Shown here one piece after another: positions 33,908-42,781 of a stretch of DNA of 64,000 bases (position 1 is its first letter; each line of letters begins with the position of its first letter). The position numbers were made by a program, and so were the translations under genes. The notes beneath the pieces are model-generated. The model searched no databases. It had not been told where the DNA came from and saw nothing but the letters and a program-made list of their open reading frames with translations. This stretch comes from Nevskiales bacterium (lineage in GTDB: Bacteria; Pseudomonadota; Gammaproteobacteria; Steroidobacterales; GCA-2729495): NCBI GenBank assembly GCA_011526045.1, contig WYBE01000042.1, positions 1 through 64,000 on the forward strand, written 5' to 3'.

Positions 33908-35140
33908 CTACTCCGGCAGCCGCGCGGAGTCGGCAAGATCCTTGAATGGCACGCGGGTATCGGCGACCGCCTCGGGATCGAGACGGGCGCCCTGCGCGAT
34001 CAGTTTCTTCGACAACATGAACTCGCGCGGGCTGTTGACCGCGTGCACGGCGATCAGGGTATCGCCGAAGAAATAGCAGGCAGCGAACGAGCGGCTGTCC
34101 GGATCGCCGCGCAGCACCATCGCCGTGTAGTTCTCGGCAAGCCCGGTCATCTGCAGCTTCAGGTCGTACTGGTCCGACCAGAACCAGGGGATCTGCGCGT
34201 AGGGTTCCGGTTTGCCGAGGATGGACAACGCCGCGGTTTTTCCCTGCTCCTGCGCGTTGTGCACGGACTCCAGGCGCAGCCGCCGCCCCAGCAGGCTGTT
34301 AGGGTGGTTGGTGCAATCGCCCGCGGCGTAGATGTCCGGGTCGCTGGTGCGGCAGAACTCATCCACGATGATCCCGGAACTGCACTTCAGGCCGGCCGCT
34401 TCCGCGAGTTCCGTGCCCGGCATGATGCCCACGCCGACGACGACCAGGTCAGCCGGCAGTTGCGTGCCGGCGGTGGTGCGTAGCAGTACACCGCGGGCAG
34501 CCTGGCGGATCTCGGTGACGCCGGATTCGAGCAGTACTTCGACGCCGGCCTGCTGATGCGCCTTGAGGTAGAAGCGCGAGATCGCGGGCGCCACGGCGCG
34601 GGCCATGACGCGGTCGGCGATCTCGATCACGGTAACCTTCAGCCCCGCTGTCACGGCGACTGCCGCCACCTCGAGCCCGATGTAACCTCCGCCGATCACC
34701 ACCAGCCGGCGTCCGGCGATGAAGCCGGTCTGGATGCCGCGCACGTCGTCGATGTTGCGCAGGTAATGCACCTCGGGCAGGTCCTGGCCCGGCACCGGGG
34801 CGCGGCGTACATAGCCGCCAGTGGCGAGGATCAGCTTGTCATACGCGAGGTCCGCACCATCGGCACGAACGGTTTTCGCGGCCGGATCGATCCGCTCCAC
34901 GCGCGTGCCGGTGCGAACCGTGACCTTGTGTTCGCCGTAATAAGTCGCCGGGCGCAGGTGAAGCCGTTCGAGTTCCAGTTCGCCGGCGAGGAATTTCTTC
35001 GACAACGGCGGGCGCTGGTACGGCAGGTATGGTTCTTCGCCGATCAGGATCACGTCGCCCGCGAACCCGCCATGGCGCAGCGTGACGATGGCCTGCGCGG
35101 CCGCCTGGCCAGCGCCAGCGATGACAACGGTTTCCGGCAT
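33908..35140 (-). CDS. FAD-dependent pyridine nucleotide oxidoreductase (ferredoxin reductase type)
   Basis: 410 aa from ATG 35140; homologues start at this point (MPETVVIAGAGQAAAQ). FAD loop VVIAGAGQAAAQA, the motif YLPYQRPPLSKKFL typical of rubredoxin/ferredoxin reductases, NAD loop RRLVVIGGGYIGLEVAAVAV, and SDPDIYAAGDCTNHPN near the second FAD contact. The C-terminal reductase domain is complete (PWFWSDQYDLKLQMTGL). It transfers electrons from NAD(P)H to a small redox protein, often for P450s or dioxygenases; no such partner is adjacent. A TTG start at 35185 is possible but less likely. Confidence 0.85.
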   Translation of the reverse strand: MPETVVIAGAGQAAAQAIVTLRHGGFAGDVILIGEEPYLPYQRPPLSKKFLAGELELERLHLRPATYYGEHKVTVRTGTRVERIDPAAKTVRADGADLAYDKLILATGGYVRRAPVPGQDLPEVHYLRNIDDVRGIQTGFIAGRRLVVIGGGYIGLEVAAVAVTAGLKVTVIEIADRVMARAVAPAISRFYLKAHQQAGVEVLLESGVTEIRQAARGVLLRTTAGTQLPADLVVVGVGIMPGTELAEAAGLKCSSGIIVDEFCRTSDPDIYAAGDCTNHPNSLLGRRLRLESVHNAQEQGKTAALSILGKPEPYAQIPWFWSDQYDLKLQMTGLAENYTAMVLRGDPDSRSFAACYFFGDTLIAVHAVNSPREFMLSKKLIAQGARLDPEAVADTRVPFKDLADSARLPE

Positions 35141-35250
35141 GATCGGGTCGGCGGGCTGAAACGCATCCCAGAGCGTGGCGCTCAATTCTCAGGGAAGACT
35201 CGGGTAGCATGCAAACTCCCGACGCCGGGCAGTCCAGGAATTCGCGACTC

Positions 35251-36222
35251 ATGAAGACGATCCAGATCAGCCGCCATGGCGGGCCGGAAGTGCTGGAAGT
35301 GACAGAAGCGCCCACGCCGGTGCCGGCGCAGGGCGAAGTCCTCGTCCGCCACACGGCGGTGGGTCTGAACTTCATCGACACCTATCAGCGCTCGGGCCTG
35401 TATCCGCTGAAGCTGCCGTCCGGTCTCGGGATGGAGGCAGCCGGTGTGGTCGAGGCCCTTGGTGCGGGCGTCGATCGTTTTGCGGTCGGCGATCGCGTGG
35501 CCTATTGCGGGCCGCCGCCGGGCGCCTACGCCGAAAGCCGGGCCATTGCCGCCGACCGCCTGGTCAGGATCCCGCCCCGCATCGAGGAGCGCACGGCGGC
35601 AGCGGCGATGCTCAAGGGCCTGACCGCGTGGTACCTGTTGCGCCGGAGTTATCCCGCGCGCCCGGGCGATACGGTGCTTTCCTACGCTGCCGCCGGCGGC
35701 GTCGGCCTGATCCTCAGTCAATGGGCGGCCAGCCTTGGGGTGCGCGTCATCGGCGTGGCTGGCACGGCGGAGAAGGCTGCGCTGGCGAAAGCCAACGGTT
35801 GCGCCGAGGTGGTGCTGACCGACGATCCGGCGTTCGTGGCGCGGGTGCGGGAGTTGTCCGGAGGGCAGGGCGTCGCCGCCGTTTACGACTCGGTCGGCAG
35901 GGATACCTTCAGCCGTTCCCTCGACTGCCTGCGCCGTCATGGGGTGATGGTGACCTACGGCAACGCCTCCGGCGCGGTCGAGCCATTTTCCCCGCTCGAG
36001 CTGTCGAAGCGCGGTTCGCTTTATGTGACGCGCCCGACGCTGTGGGATTTCATCGCCACCCGGTCCGATCTTGAAACGGCGACCGCCGAGCTGTTTGGCG
36101 TCATCGCGAGCGGTGCGGTGCAGATCCGCATCGGCCAGACCTATGCGCTGACCGCGGTCGCACAGGCGCACCGTGACCTGGAGGGGCGCCGCACCACCGG
36201 CTCGACGGTGCTCCTGCCCTGA
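35251..36222 (+). CDS. qorA: Quinone oxidoreductase (MDR superfamily)
   Basis: 323 aa from ATG 35251, with AGGA 12 bp upstream. Pattern of QorA/zeta-crystallin: TAVGLNFIDTYQRSGLYPLK (NFIDxYxRxGLYP), GMEAAGVVEALGAGV, LLRRSYPARPGDTVLSYAAA then GGVGLILSQWA (nucleotide loop), and a C-terminal GSTVLLP. NADPH-dependent reduction of quinones is expected. Divergent from the flavoprotein reductase gene with 110 bp between starts. Confidence 0.87.
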   Translation: MKTIQISRHGGPEVLEVTEAPTPVPAQGEVLVRHTAVGLNFIDTYQRSGLYPLKLPSGLGMEAAGVVEALGAGVDRFAVGDRVAYCGPPPGAYAESRAIAADRLVRIPPRIEERTAAAAMLKGLTAWYLLRRSYPARPGDTVLSYAAAGGVGLILSQWAASLGVRVIGVAGTAEKAALAKANGCAEVVLTDDPAFVARVRELSGGQGVAAVYDSVGRDTFSRSLDCLRRHGVMVTYGNASGAVEPFSPLELSKRGSLYVTRPTLWDFIATRSDLETATAELFGVIASGAVQIRIGQTYALTAVAQAHRDLEGRRTTGSTVLLP

Positions 36223-36262
36223 AGGTTCGCGCCGGCGGGCGGCGCGGTGCGCGCGCGCCGGG

Positions 36263-38620
36263 TCAGCGGATCGGCCAGAACACCTGCAGCAGCAGCATCA
36301 CGGTGGCGAACACGAGGAGCGTCACCGGTACGCCAAGGCGGACATAGTCACGGAAGCGGTAGCCGCCGGGCCCCATGACCAGGAGGTTCGCCGGGTGGGC
36401 AATCGGCGTTGCGAAGGCCGACGAAGCTGCCATGGCGATCCCCATGAGCGCGGTCTGCGGCGCGATGCCGAGCTCGCGTGAGGCAGTAATGCACACCGGC
36501 GCCATCAGCACGACCAGCGCCGGCGTCGGAATCGCGAGCGTGGCGAGGGCGGTGACGAGGTACAGGCCGACGATGATCGACCATGGGCCGAGGCCGCCGA
36601 GTGCCGCCATCATCTGCGCGGCGAGCCAGGCTGCGGCGCCCGTCTGGACCATCGCTGCGCCGAGCGGCAGGGTGCCGGCAATGAGGAACACCGCCCGCCA
36701 GTCGATGGCGCGGTAGGCCTGCTCCATCGTCAGGCAGCGGCCGAGCACCATCAGTACAGCGCCCAGCACGGCGGCGATTCCGATCGTCAGCCATCCGACC
36801 AGCACTGAGACGACGACGCCCGTCATGATCAGCACGGCCACCGGCGCGCGCGTGCTGTCGGTGACCGGCAGGCTGACCGGCGTGAGTACCAGCAGGTCCG
36901 GGTCGTCGTTCAGCAGCGCGAGTTTCTGGCGCGGGCCGACGAGCAGCAGGGCGTCGCCGAACTGCAGCTGGAGTTGCTCGAGGCCGGTGCGCAGCGCCTG
37001 GCCCGAGCGCCAGACCGCGACCAGTTCGAGCCCATAGCGGTCATGGAAGTTGATCTGCGTAACCGTCTTCCCGGCGAGCGGCGACTGGGGCGACAGCGTC
37101 GCTTCGAGCGTTGCGAGCCGGTCGGATTCGAAGATGTTGAGGTTGGGTGATACGCGGTCTTCGATCTGCAGTTCCTGCAGGCCACGCAGGACATCGAGGT
37201 CCTCCGGCCGGCCCTGGATCAGGAGCAGATCTCCGCCGAGGATCACCTCGTCGGGCGGCGGCATGATGCGCAATACGCCCTCGCGGAAGGTCGCGAGCAG
37301 GCGGAAGTCGAAGGCATCGCCGAGGCGGCTTCTCCCGAGCGCCCCGCCACCGAGCCTGGAGTCGCGCGGCACCCGAACCACGAACAATCGCTCCTGCAGC
37401 CGGTAGGTGTCGCGCAAGTCCTCTTCGGTCACCGCACGGATCTCGCCGAATTCGCGCGTGCCAGCCAGGGTTCGCAGCGTCTCCTCGCTGCCCTGGAGCA
37501 GCAGGTGGTCGCCGGCACGCAGCGGCACGTGCGACAGGTTCACCCGTCGCACGAGGTCGCGGCGGCGGATCGCCAGTACGTTGGCATTGAAACGGCGACG
37601 GAACTCGGTGTGGTGCAGCGGTTCTTTGACCAGCGGAGAGTTCTCGCCGACCGTCACTTCCACCAGGCGGATCTGCTCCGAAACCAGACCCTGCAGGACC
37701 GGCGCCTCCCGTTCGATGATCAACCCGCTCCAGTGGCGCAGTTCCTCGAACCGCTCGCGTCGCCCCTGCACGAGGAGCTTGTCCCCGCCCTGCAACACCG
37801 TCGTGCGGGATGGCAGGGCATCGACCTTGTTGCGGCGTTCCAGCGCAATCACGATCATGCCGGCGGCCGTGACCATGCGGCTGTCGGCGAGCGTCTTGCC
37901 GACCAGCACCGAACCTTCCGGCACCCGCATCATGAAGGTGCGGTCCTGCAGCCCGTATTGCGCGCGCAGGTTGCGCTGACTGCGCTGGTGAGCCTCCAGT
38001 CCCGGATCCTGGCGCGGCAGGATGCGCCGCCCGGCGAGCGCGACGAATGCAGTCGCGGCAAGCAGCGCGCCGATGCCCACGGGGGCGAAATCGAACATGG
38101 CGAACGGGCGCTCTCCGGCCGCTGCGAGCGCGTCGCTGATCAGCAGGTTGGGCGGCGTCCCGATTAAGGTCGTCATGCCGCCAAGCAGGGCCGCGAAGGC
38201 GAGCGGCATCAGCAGGCGCGACGAGGGAATCTCGGTGCGGCGCGCGATTTCGACGGCAACCGGCAGCATCAACGCCGCCACGCCGACGTTGGGCATGAAG
38301 GCCGACAGTGCGCCGCCGACCAGCATGAGTGTGGCGACCACCACCGGCTCGCTCCGCCCCGCCACCTGCAGGATGCGCCGGCTGGCAATCTGGCCGCTGC
38401 CGCTGCGTGCCAGGCCCTCGCTGAGGATGAACATGGCCCAGACGGTGATCACCGCCTCGTTGCTGAACCCGGACAGCGCCGTGGCGGGTGACACGACGCC
38501 CGTGACTGCGAGCGCGCACATCACCAGCAGGGCAACGAGATCCATCCGCAGGATCTCGGTGATGAACATCAATACCGAGGCGGCGAGGATCAGCAGGACG
38601 AGCGCGATATCCTGGGTCAC
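36263..38620 (-). CDS. SLC13-type anion permease with four TrkA-C domains
   Basis: 785 aa from GTG 38620 (AAGG 8 bp upstream); a longer frame reaches ATG 38680. N-terminal membrane half (ALVLLILAASVLMFITEILR, NEAVITVWAMFILSEGLARS) and C-terminal half (TALMGIAMAASSAFATPIAH, then PANLLVMGPGGY) carry the ArsB/SLC13 signature. Between them, about 190-520, lie four TrkA-C/RCK-C domains, each ending like GDKLLVQG, GDHLLLQG, GDLLLIQG or GDALLLVG. It probably carries sulfate, dicarboxylates or a similar anion, with ligand-gated control by the cytosolic domains. The substrate is not predictable. Confidence 0.85.
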   Translation of the reverse strand: MTQDIALVLLILAASVLMFITEILRMDLVALLVMCALAVTGVVSPATALSGFSNEAVITVWAMFILSEGLARSGSGQIASRRILQVAGRSEPVVVATLMLVGGALSAFMPNVGVAALMLPVAVEIARRTEIPSSRLLMPLAFAALLGGMTTLIGTPPNLLISDALAAAGERPFAMFDFAPVGIGALLAATAFVALAGRRILPRQDPGLEAHQRSQRNLRAQYGLQDRTFMMRVPEGSVLVGKTLADSRMVTAAGMIVIALERRNKVDALPSRTTVLQGGDKLLVQGRRERFEELRHWSGLIIEREAPVLQGLVSEQIRLVEVTVGENSPLVKEPLHHTEFRRRFNANVLAIRRRDLVRRVNLSHVPLRAGDHLLLQGSEETLRTLAGTREFGEIRAVTEEDLRDTYRLQERLFVVRVPRDSRLGGGALGRSRLGDAFDFRLLATFREGVLRIMPPPDEVILGGDLLLIQGRPEDLDVLRGLQELQIEDRVSPNLNIFESDRLATLEATLSPQSPLAGKTVTQINFHDRYGLELVAVWRSGQALRTGLEQLQLQFGDALLLVGPRQKLALLNDDPDLLVLTPVSLPVTDSTRAPVAVLIMTGVVVSVLVGWLTIGIAAVLGAVLMVLGRCLTMEQAYRAIDWRAVFLIAGTLPLGAAMVQTGAAAWLAAQMMAALGGLGPWSIIVGLYLVTALATLAIPTPALVVLMAPVCITASRELGIAPQTALMGIAMAASSAFATPIAHPANLLVMGPGGYRFRDYVRLGVPVTLLVFATVMLLLQVFWPIR

Positions 38621-38765
38621 GTTGGCCTTGGCAGGGAGAGGAGGGCGCCGGATTCGCGACCCGTAACGCGACTCCGGCATGACAGGCGCGAATCTACTGC
38701 AACCACCGCGCGGCTGGAAGTAGCAACGACGCAGCCGGAGTCGGGTGCTGAGGCATACTGCAGCC

Positions 38766-39173
38766 ATGAGGACTGCTCGAACGTCCGCCGCCGCTGCGTC
38801 GACTGCCACTCGCTACCAGCGCATCTACGAGGCGGTTGCCCGGATCCCCCGCGGGCGTGTTGCGAGCTACGGCGCGATTGCCCGCGCCGCCGGCCTCCCG
38901 GGCGGCGCGCGGCTGGTCGGCCGTGCGCTGTCGGAGTGTCCGGCCTGGGTCCCCTGGCATCGCGTGGTGAATGCCGCCGGGCGCATCGCCTTGCCGGAGC
39001 AATCGGCGGCAGGCGCGGAGCAGCGCCGGCGCCTGCGCGCCGAAGGTGTCGTCGTCAACGGCGGGCGGGTCGGTACGCCTGCTTTCGTCGTGCCGCTCGC
39101 GGATCTCGATGCCCTGTTGTGGGGTCCCCGTGATCGCGGCCGCCGTGAACCGGCTTGCAGGGGGGAGCGTTGA
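38766..39173 (+). CDS. Alkyltransferase-like protein (ATL), MGMT fold without the acceptor Cys
   Basis: 135 aa. The MGMT DNA-binding domain is clear: YEAVARIPRGRVASYGAIAR, then GGARLVGRAL. The active-site motif PCHRV reads PWHRV (Trp at residue 64), so the protein cannot accept alkyl groups. Such ATL proteins bind O6-alkylguanine and hand the lesion to nucleotide excision repair. The C-terminal tail is about 20 residues longer than usual and Arg-rich. The gene overlaps the next one at TTGA. It is divergent from the SLC13 permease. Confidence 0.85.
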   Translation: MRTARTSAAAASTATRYQRIYEAVARIPRGRVASYGAIARAAGLPGGARLVGRALSECPAWVPWHRVVNAAGRIALPEQSAAGAEQRRRLRAEGVVVNGGRVGTPAFVVPLADLDALLWGPRDRGRREPACRGER

Positions 39174-39679
39174 GCATCCGCCATATCTGCTTCGCGCACG
39201 GCCAGGAAAGCGGCCCGTGGGGAACCAAGATCCGCGCGCTCGCCGAGGCGGCGCGGGCGGACCACTGGTCGGTGGAATCGCTCGACTTCCAGGGCATGGA
39301 CGATCCGCGAGCCCGGGTCGACAAACTGCTGGCCTACTGCCGGGAGTTCGATGGGACGATGGCGCTCGCCGGCAGCAGCATGGGTGGTTTCGTGGCAGCC
39401 GACGTCGCGGCGCGCGTGCCGGTGCGCGGGCTGTTCCTGATGGCGCCGGCGTTTTACGTGCCCGGTTACGAGCAGTACGTGCCCCCGCCACCCGCCTGTC
39501 CGGTGACCATCGTGCACGGCTGGCGTGACACGGTGGTCCCCTGGCAGGGCAGCGTCCGCTACGCCGAAACCGCGCGGGCCCGGCTCACGCTGGTGGATGG
39601 CGACCACCGCCTCACTGCGAATCTCGCCGAAGTGCGCGCGCTGTTCGGCCTCTTCCTGCGGGAACTGTCGGAGTCATGA
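39170..39679 (+). CDS. Small alpha/beta hydrolase (YqiA/RBBP9-like)
   Basis: 169 aa. TTG start at 39170 with a GGGGGAG site and overlap with the previous TGA indicate translational coupling. Features: ICFAHGQESGPWGTKI, nucleophile elbow LAGSSMGGFVAAD (GSSMGG), HGWRDTVVPW (Asp) and VDGDHRL (His), so the Ser-Asp-His triad is complete. Such small esterases are cytoplasmic; the substrate is unknown. The 3' end overlaps the convergent glucokinase gene by 6 bp. Confidence 0.78.
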   Translation: MSIRHICFAHGQESGPWGTKIRALAEAARADHWSVESLDFQGMDDPRARVDKLLAYCREFDGTMALAGSSMGGFVAADVAARVPVRGLFLMAPAFYVPGYEQYVPPPPACPVTIVHGWRDTVVPWQGSVRYAETARARLTLVDGDHRLTANLAEVRALFGLFLRELSES

Positions 39680-40612
39680 GCTTTTTCGTGCCGCGGCGAA
39701 GGCCAGCAAGCCGTTCAGCGTGGGGTATGGCGCCGTGATGACCCAGGTCGGAATGCCCCGCATGTAATCGCGGTAACGTCCCTTCGACTCGAAGCGGTCC
39801 CGAAAACCGGAACGCGAGAACGCTTCGACGAAGCGCGGAACGATGCCGCCGCCGATGTACACGCCGCCGAATGCACCCAGTGTGAGCGCCAGGTTCCCGG
39901 CGACGGAGCCGAGCAGCCGGAAGAAGACCTCCAGCGTCTCGAGCGCCGGTGCACCGCGCGCCGATGCCTGCGCGCCGACCTGCTCGGGCGGCATGGTTTC
40001 ACCGCCGTGCAGGGCCTGGTGCAGGAACGACAGGCCCGCCCCGGACAGCAGCCGTTCGGCCGAGCAATGACCGAAGCGCTCGCGGGCTGCGCGGATCAGC
40101 CGCTCCTCGCGCTCGTCCTGTGCAGGCAGCGTTACATGTCCGCCCTCCCCGGGGATTGCCTGCCACCCCTCGGCGAGCGCAATCAGGCCAGCAACGCCGA
40201 GGCCCGTGCCGGGACCGAGCACCGCCTTTGGATATCCCGGGGCGGCCACACCGGTGCCGACCTGCACGAGGTCGCGCCCGGCGAGAGTCGGCAAGGACCA
40301 GGCGAGCGCCGCAAAGTCATTGAGCACATGCAGTTCCTGCAACTGCAGCTGGCGCTGCAAGCCGCGGCGGGAAAAATGCCAGTTGAGGTTGATCATCTGC
40401 ACGGTGTCGCTGCGGATCGGCGCGGCAACGGCGATGGCTGCCGTCTCGGGGCGCTCCGGGCCGTGGAGCGGCTCGAGGTAGCGGGTCAGCAGCGTGGCCA
40501 GATCGGGGAATTCGGCATTACGGAACACCGCGGGCTTGCCGAGTTCGCCGGACGTGGTGCCGACCGTGCACCGGGTATTGGTGCCACCGATGTCTGCAAC
40601 CAGGAGCCTCAT
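39674..40612 (-). CDS. glk: Glucokinase
   Basis: 312 aa. ATP loop LLVADIGGTNTRC (3-15) with phosphate-binding residues, LNDFAALAWSLP with the catalytic Asp near 100, VLGPGTGLGVAGL, PGEGGHVTLPAQDEREERL, and GGVYIGGGIVPRFVEAF. This is the Glk family (PF02685) as in E. coli. It phosphorylates glucose to glucose 6-phosphate with ATP. Single gene; AGGAG lies before the ATG. Confidence 0.92.
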   Translation of the reverse strand: MRLLVADIGGTNTRCTVGTTSGELGKPAVFRNAEFPDLATLLTRYLEPLHGPERPETAAIAVAAPIRSDTVQMINLNWHFSRRGLQRQLQLQELHVLNDFAALAWSLPTLAGRDLVQVGTGVAAPGYPKAVLGPGTGLGVAGLIALAEGWQAIPGEGGHVTLPAQDEREERLIRAARERFGHCSAERLLSGAGLSFLHQALHGGETMPPEQVGAQASARGAPALETLEVFFRLLGSVAGNLALTLGAFGGVYIGGGIVPRFVEAFSRSGFRDRFESKGRYRDYMRGIPTWVITAPYPTLNGLLAFAAARKSS

Positions 40613-40728
40613 GACGCCAGTGTACGTAGCAAGCGGCGGCGCCGATACCGGGGCCGCGTACGTGCAGGGGCCCTGATCCCATCATTGGACCTGTTGGCTC
40701 AACCGGTCGCCTGAGCGCAAGGCCGCAC

Positions 40729-40826
40729 CCGGCGTGTGCCGCTCCTCGCACGTCCCTGTGCTCGTCGCTATGGGTTGCGCCGGCTGTTGTCTCCCTGACA
40801 GCCGGCTCCACACATGCCCGCGCCGG
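40729..40826 (+). repeat. Structured dispersed element, copy A (98 bp)
   Basis: The ends CCGGCGTGTGC (40729-40739) and GCCCGCGCCGG (40816-40826) pair with one G-T and one mismatch. An internal hairpin has 9-bp arms GCCGGCTGT (40779-40787) and ACAGCCGGC (40798-40806) around a 10-nt loop. The element at 61239-61336 has the same length and layout and nearly the same sequence. At two stem positions the pair changes on both sides (C-G to T-A, T-A to C-G), which keeps pairing. It lies in the 886-bp spacer upstream of glk. Confidence 0.75.
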
Positions 40827-40946
40827 GGCCGCGCCCACCGCTGCTGCGGCGTAACGACGCGCGTGGCCTCAGGCGGCGAGGCCCGGGGATGGGCGGAGTC
40901 CGATGCGGCGTTCGCCGCATGATGACCCTGCAGACGGGAGAAGAAC

Positions 40947-40974
40947 AAAAAAAAACCGCCCCGTTGCGGGGCGG
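40947..40974 (-). terminator. Strong leftward Rho-independent terminator without an obvious gene
   Basis: On the minus strand a perfect 8-bp G/C stem (CCGCCCCG and CGGGGCGG, 40956-40963 and 40967-40974) with a 3-nt loop is followed by nine T residues (40947-40955). It would end transcripts coming from the right. The nearest leftward gene, the DUF465 ORF, stops 524 bp away, which is far for its own terminator. A small RNA ending here is possible. Confidence 0.8.
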
Positions 40975-41498
40975 TGGGGATGGGCGCGGAATTTTCGATT
41001 TTTTTATTTTTCTTGTGCCTGAGTGTTCTTGTTCTTATTCAGGCTGTGCGTTGTGGGCGTTGTGTTGTCTGCGTTGCGTTGGGGTTGTGTGCAATGGCTG
41101 TGTTGCGTCTCGGGGAATACATTGCACTTCGCGTGCCAGCCGCGGCCAAGGAGCGGGGCGGTTTGACAGAAGACCCCGAAGTCACCCGGTTATGTGACGC
41201 CGGTCACGTGGCAGGGCGTGTCGTCGCGGGTTGCGGGCAGGTCGCGCGGGTATGCCGCGGGCAGCGAATGGGCCGGTTGTTAAAGTTACCGACGTTCGAG
41301 GGCGCGACTTGCTGACGACCCGGTCACGCTTCTGGTGCCAGTCGCAAGAGAATCAGCAGCTTGCAATCGATGCGCGGTTGTCAGAAATGCCGACAATCGG
41401 AGAATTGCCGCGTTTGCCGCCTGCACCGGGCCGGTGGGGCGCCTGTTCCGGCCCCCTTGCGTATATCGGCGCTTTTCCGCAGGGCCCTGACGACTGCG
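40975..41498. other. Unexplained T/G-rich spacer
   Basis: No protein is supported on either strand. 40990-41110 is strikingly T- and G-rich on the plus strand (runs such as TTTTTTTATTTTT), unlike all surrounding DNA. A plus-strand frame from 40974 gives a hydrophobic peptide but has no ribosome-binding site and unnatural composition. TTGACA is present at 41163-41168 without a matching -10. The strong leftward terminator at its left end suggests a non-coding transcript on the minus strand. Confidence 0.4.
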
Positions 41499-41720
41499 TC
41501 AGGCGTTGAGGTCCGGAATGAGCTCGCTTTCCAGCCGGGTGATCATGTCCTTCAGCCGCAGCTTCTGCTTTTTCAGGCGGCTGACCCGCAGCTGATCCGC
41601 ATGCGGGTTCCTGATCAACTCGGCGATCGCAACATCGAGATCCCGATGCTGCACACGAAGCTCCTTCAGGCGGATGCGCGCTCCGAAGGTGTCAGTGTCG
41701 ATATTGCTGGTACTCATCAT
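41499..41720 (-). CDS. DUF465 (YdcH-like) small protein
   Basis: 73 aa. The pattern LKELRVQHRDLDVAIAEL, then RVSRLKKQKLRLKDMITRLE fits DUF465: a two-helix hairpin with KKxKLxLKDxI at the end of the second helix. Cytoplasmic, function unknown. It starts at ATG 41720, part of an ATGATG pair. Nearby genes are unrelated, which is usual for this family. Confidence 0.8.
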   Translation of the reverse strand: MMSTSNIDTDTFGARIRLKELRVQHRDLDVAIAELIRNPHADQLRVSRLKKQKLRLKDMITRLESELIPDLNA

Positions 41721-41881
41721 GCTCGTCGGTCGAGCCCTGAGCGGAGCGCGGACAGCATTGTCGTTATTACTCGTCGGCGTGATCCGGCAAAGCCACGGCG
41801 CCGGTGCTGTCTGCGTCAGCAGCGACTCGCCCCAGAAACTTCACGCAGTCAATTCAGGCTCATTCTAGACCAAAAATCCGG

Positions 41882-42709
41882 TCAGCGTGCGCTGGCTTCC
41901 GCCAGGTAACCGACCCAGTCCCGCGCCGGGTCGCCGCAGACGACAAAATGCGGATTGAGCACTCCGGGGCCGCGGTTATAGCGCAGCGGTTCGCGGTCGG
42001 GTCCGAGCACCGCCCCGCCGGCCGCTTCCACCACCGCCTGGGCGGCTGCCGTATCCCATGCCGAGGTGGGGCCGAGGCGCGGGTAGACGTCTGCCGCACC
42101 CTCGGCCACCAGGCAGAACTTCAGGGAGCTGCCCATGGCCACCCGTTCGTGCGGCCCGACTCCGCGCAGGAAATGCTGCAGCGAGTCCCCGCCATGCGAG
42201 CGACTGCTGACGACGCGCGCGGGTTCCCGGGCCGGTGCCGAGACGGCAATGGGCCGCGGGGGCTGCGCGCCGTCGCGGCGGAACGCACCGATACCCCGGC
42301 CGCCGTAGTAATCGCGGTCCATGACGGGCACATGCACGACGCCAAGCACCGGGTCATGGCCTTCGACCAGCGCAATATTCACGGTGAACTCGCCGTTGCG
42401 CTTGATGAATTCCTTGGTGCCGTCCAGCGGATCGACGAGCCAGAAGCGCTGCCAGCCCGACCGCCTGGCGTAATCGACGTCGGCAGATTCCTCCGACCAC
42501 ACCGGCACCTCGGGCGTCAGCCGGCCGAGCTCCTGGGCGATGAGCCGGTGCGCAGCCTCGTCGGCGGCGGTCAGGGGCGAGCGGTCCGCCTTCGTCTGCA
42601 CGACGAAATCGGACTCGTACACCCGCAGTATCTCCCGGCCGGCCGCCCGCGCTATGACGAGCACCTCATCGAGGAGCTTGCGCAGGTCCTGTGAACGGGC
42701 GTGCGCCAT
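41882..42709 (-). CDS. cysQ: 3'(2'),5'-bisphosphate nucleotidase
   Basis: 275 aa, inositol-monophosphatase superfamily. SPLTAADEAAHRLI, metal-binding SEESADV and DPLDGTKEFIKRNGEFTVN then IALVEG, and GPTSAWDTAAAQAVVEAAGG (second metal motif WDTAA). It dephosphorylates 3'-phosphoadenosine 5'-phosphate from sulfate assimilation. Single gene, transcribed away from yrfG, which begins 73 bp upstream on the other strand. Confidence 0.9.
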   Translation of the reverse strand: MAHARSQDLRKLLDEVLVIARAAGREILRVYESDFVVQTKADRSPLTAADEAAHRLIAQELGRLTPEVPVWSEESADVDYARRSGWQRFWLVDPLDGTKEFIKRNGEFTVNIALVEGHDPVLGVVHVPVMDRDYYGGRGIGAFRRDGAQPPRPIAVSAPAREPARVVSSRSHGGDSLQHFLRGVGPHERVAMGSSLKFCLVAEGAADVYPRLGPTSAWDTAAAQAVVEAAGGAVLGPDREPLRYNRGPGVLNPHFVVCGDPARDWVGYLAEASAR

Positions 42710-42781
42710 GACTCACTCTCGGCGACGGGGTAAAGGGCTAAAATGAGGCAACTTCAGCGATCGCGCGGCGCAGTATAGACC

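Noticed and set aside
40682..40948. Minus-strand ORF across the dispersed element, with a similar peptide in the copy at 61239-61336
   Set aside because: Both copies stay open and encode a similar peptide, but the differences keep stem pairing rather than the amino acids, and the starts are poor (TTG inside the terminator T-run). A structural element explains it better.
41163..41190. TTGACA as a rightward promoter
   Set aside because: No -10-like sequence at 16-18 bp and no gene downstream on that strand for more than 1.5 kb.
40974..41315. Plus-strand ORF with a hydrophobic N terminus
   Set aside because: The hydrophobicity comes from the T-rich composition of the spacer; no start signal, many Cys/Arg/Val in unnatural proportions.
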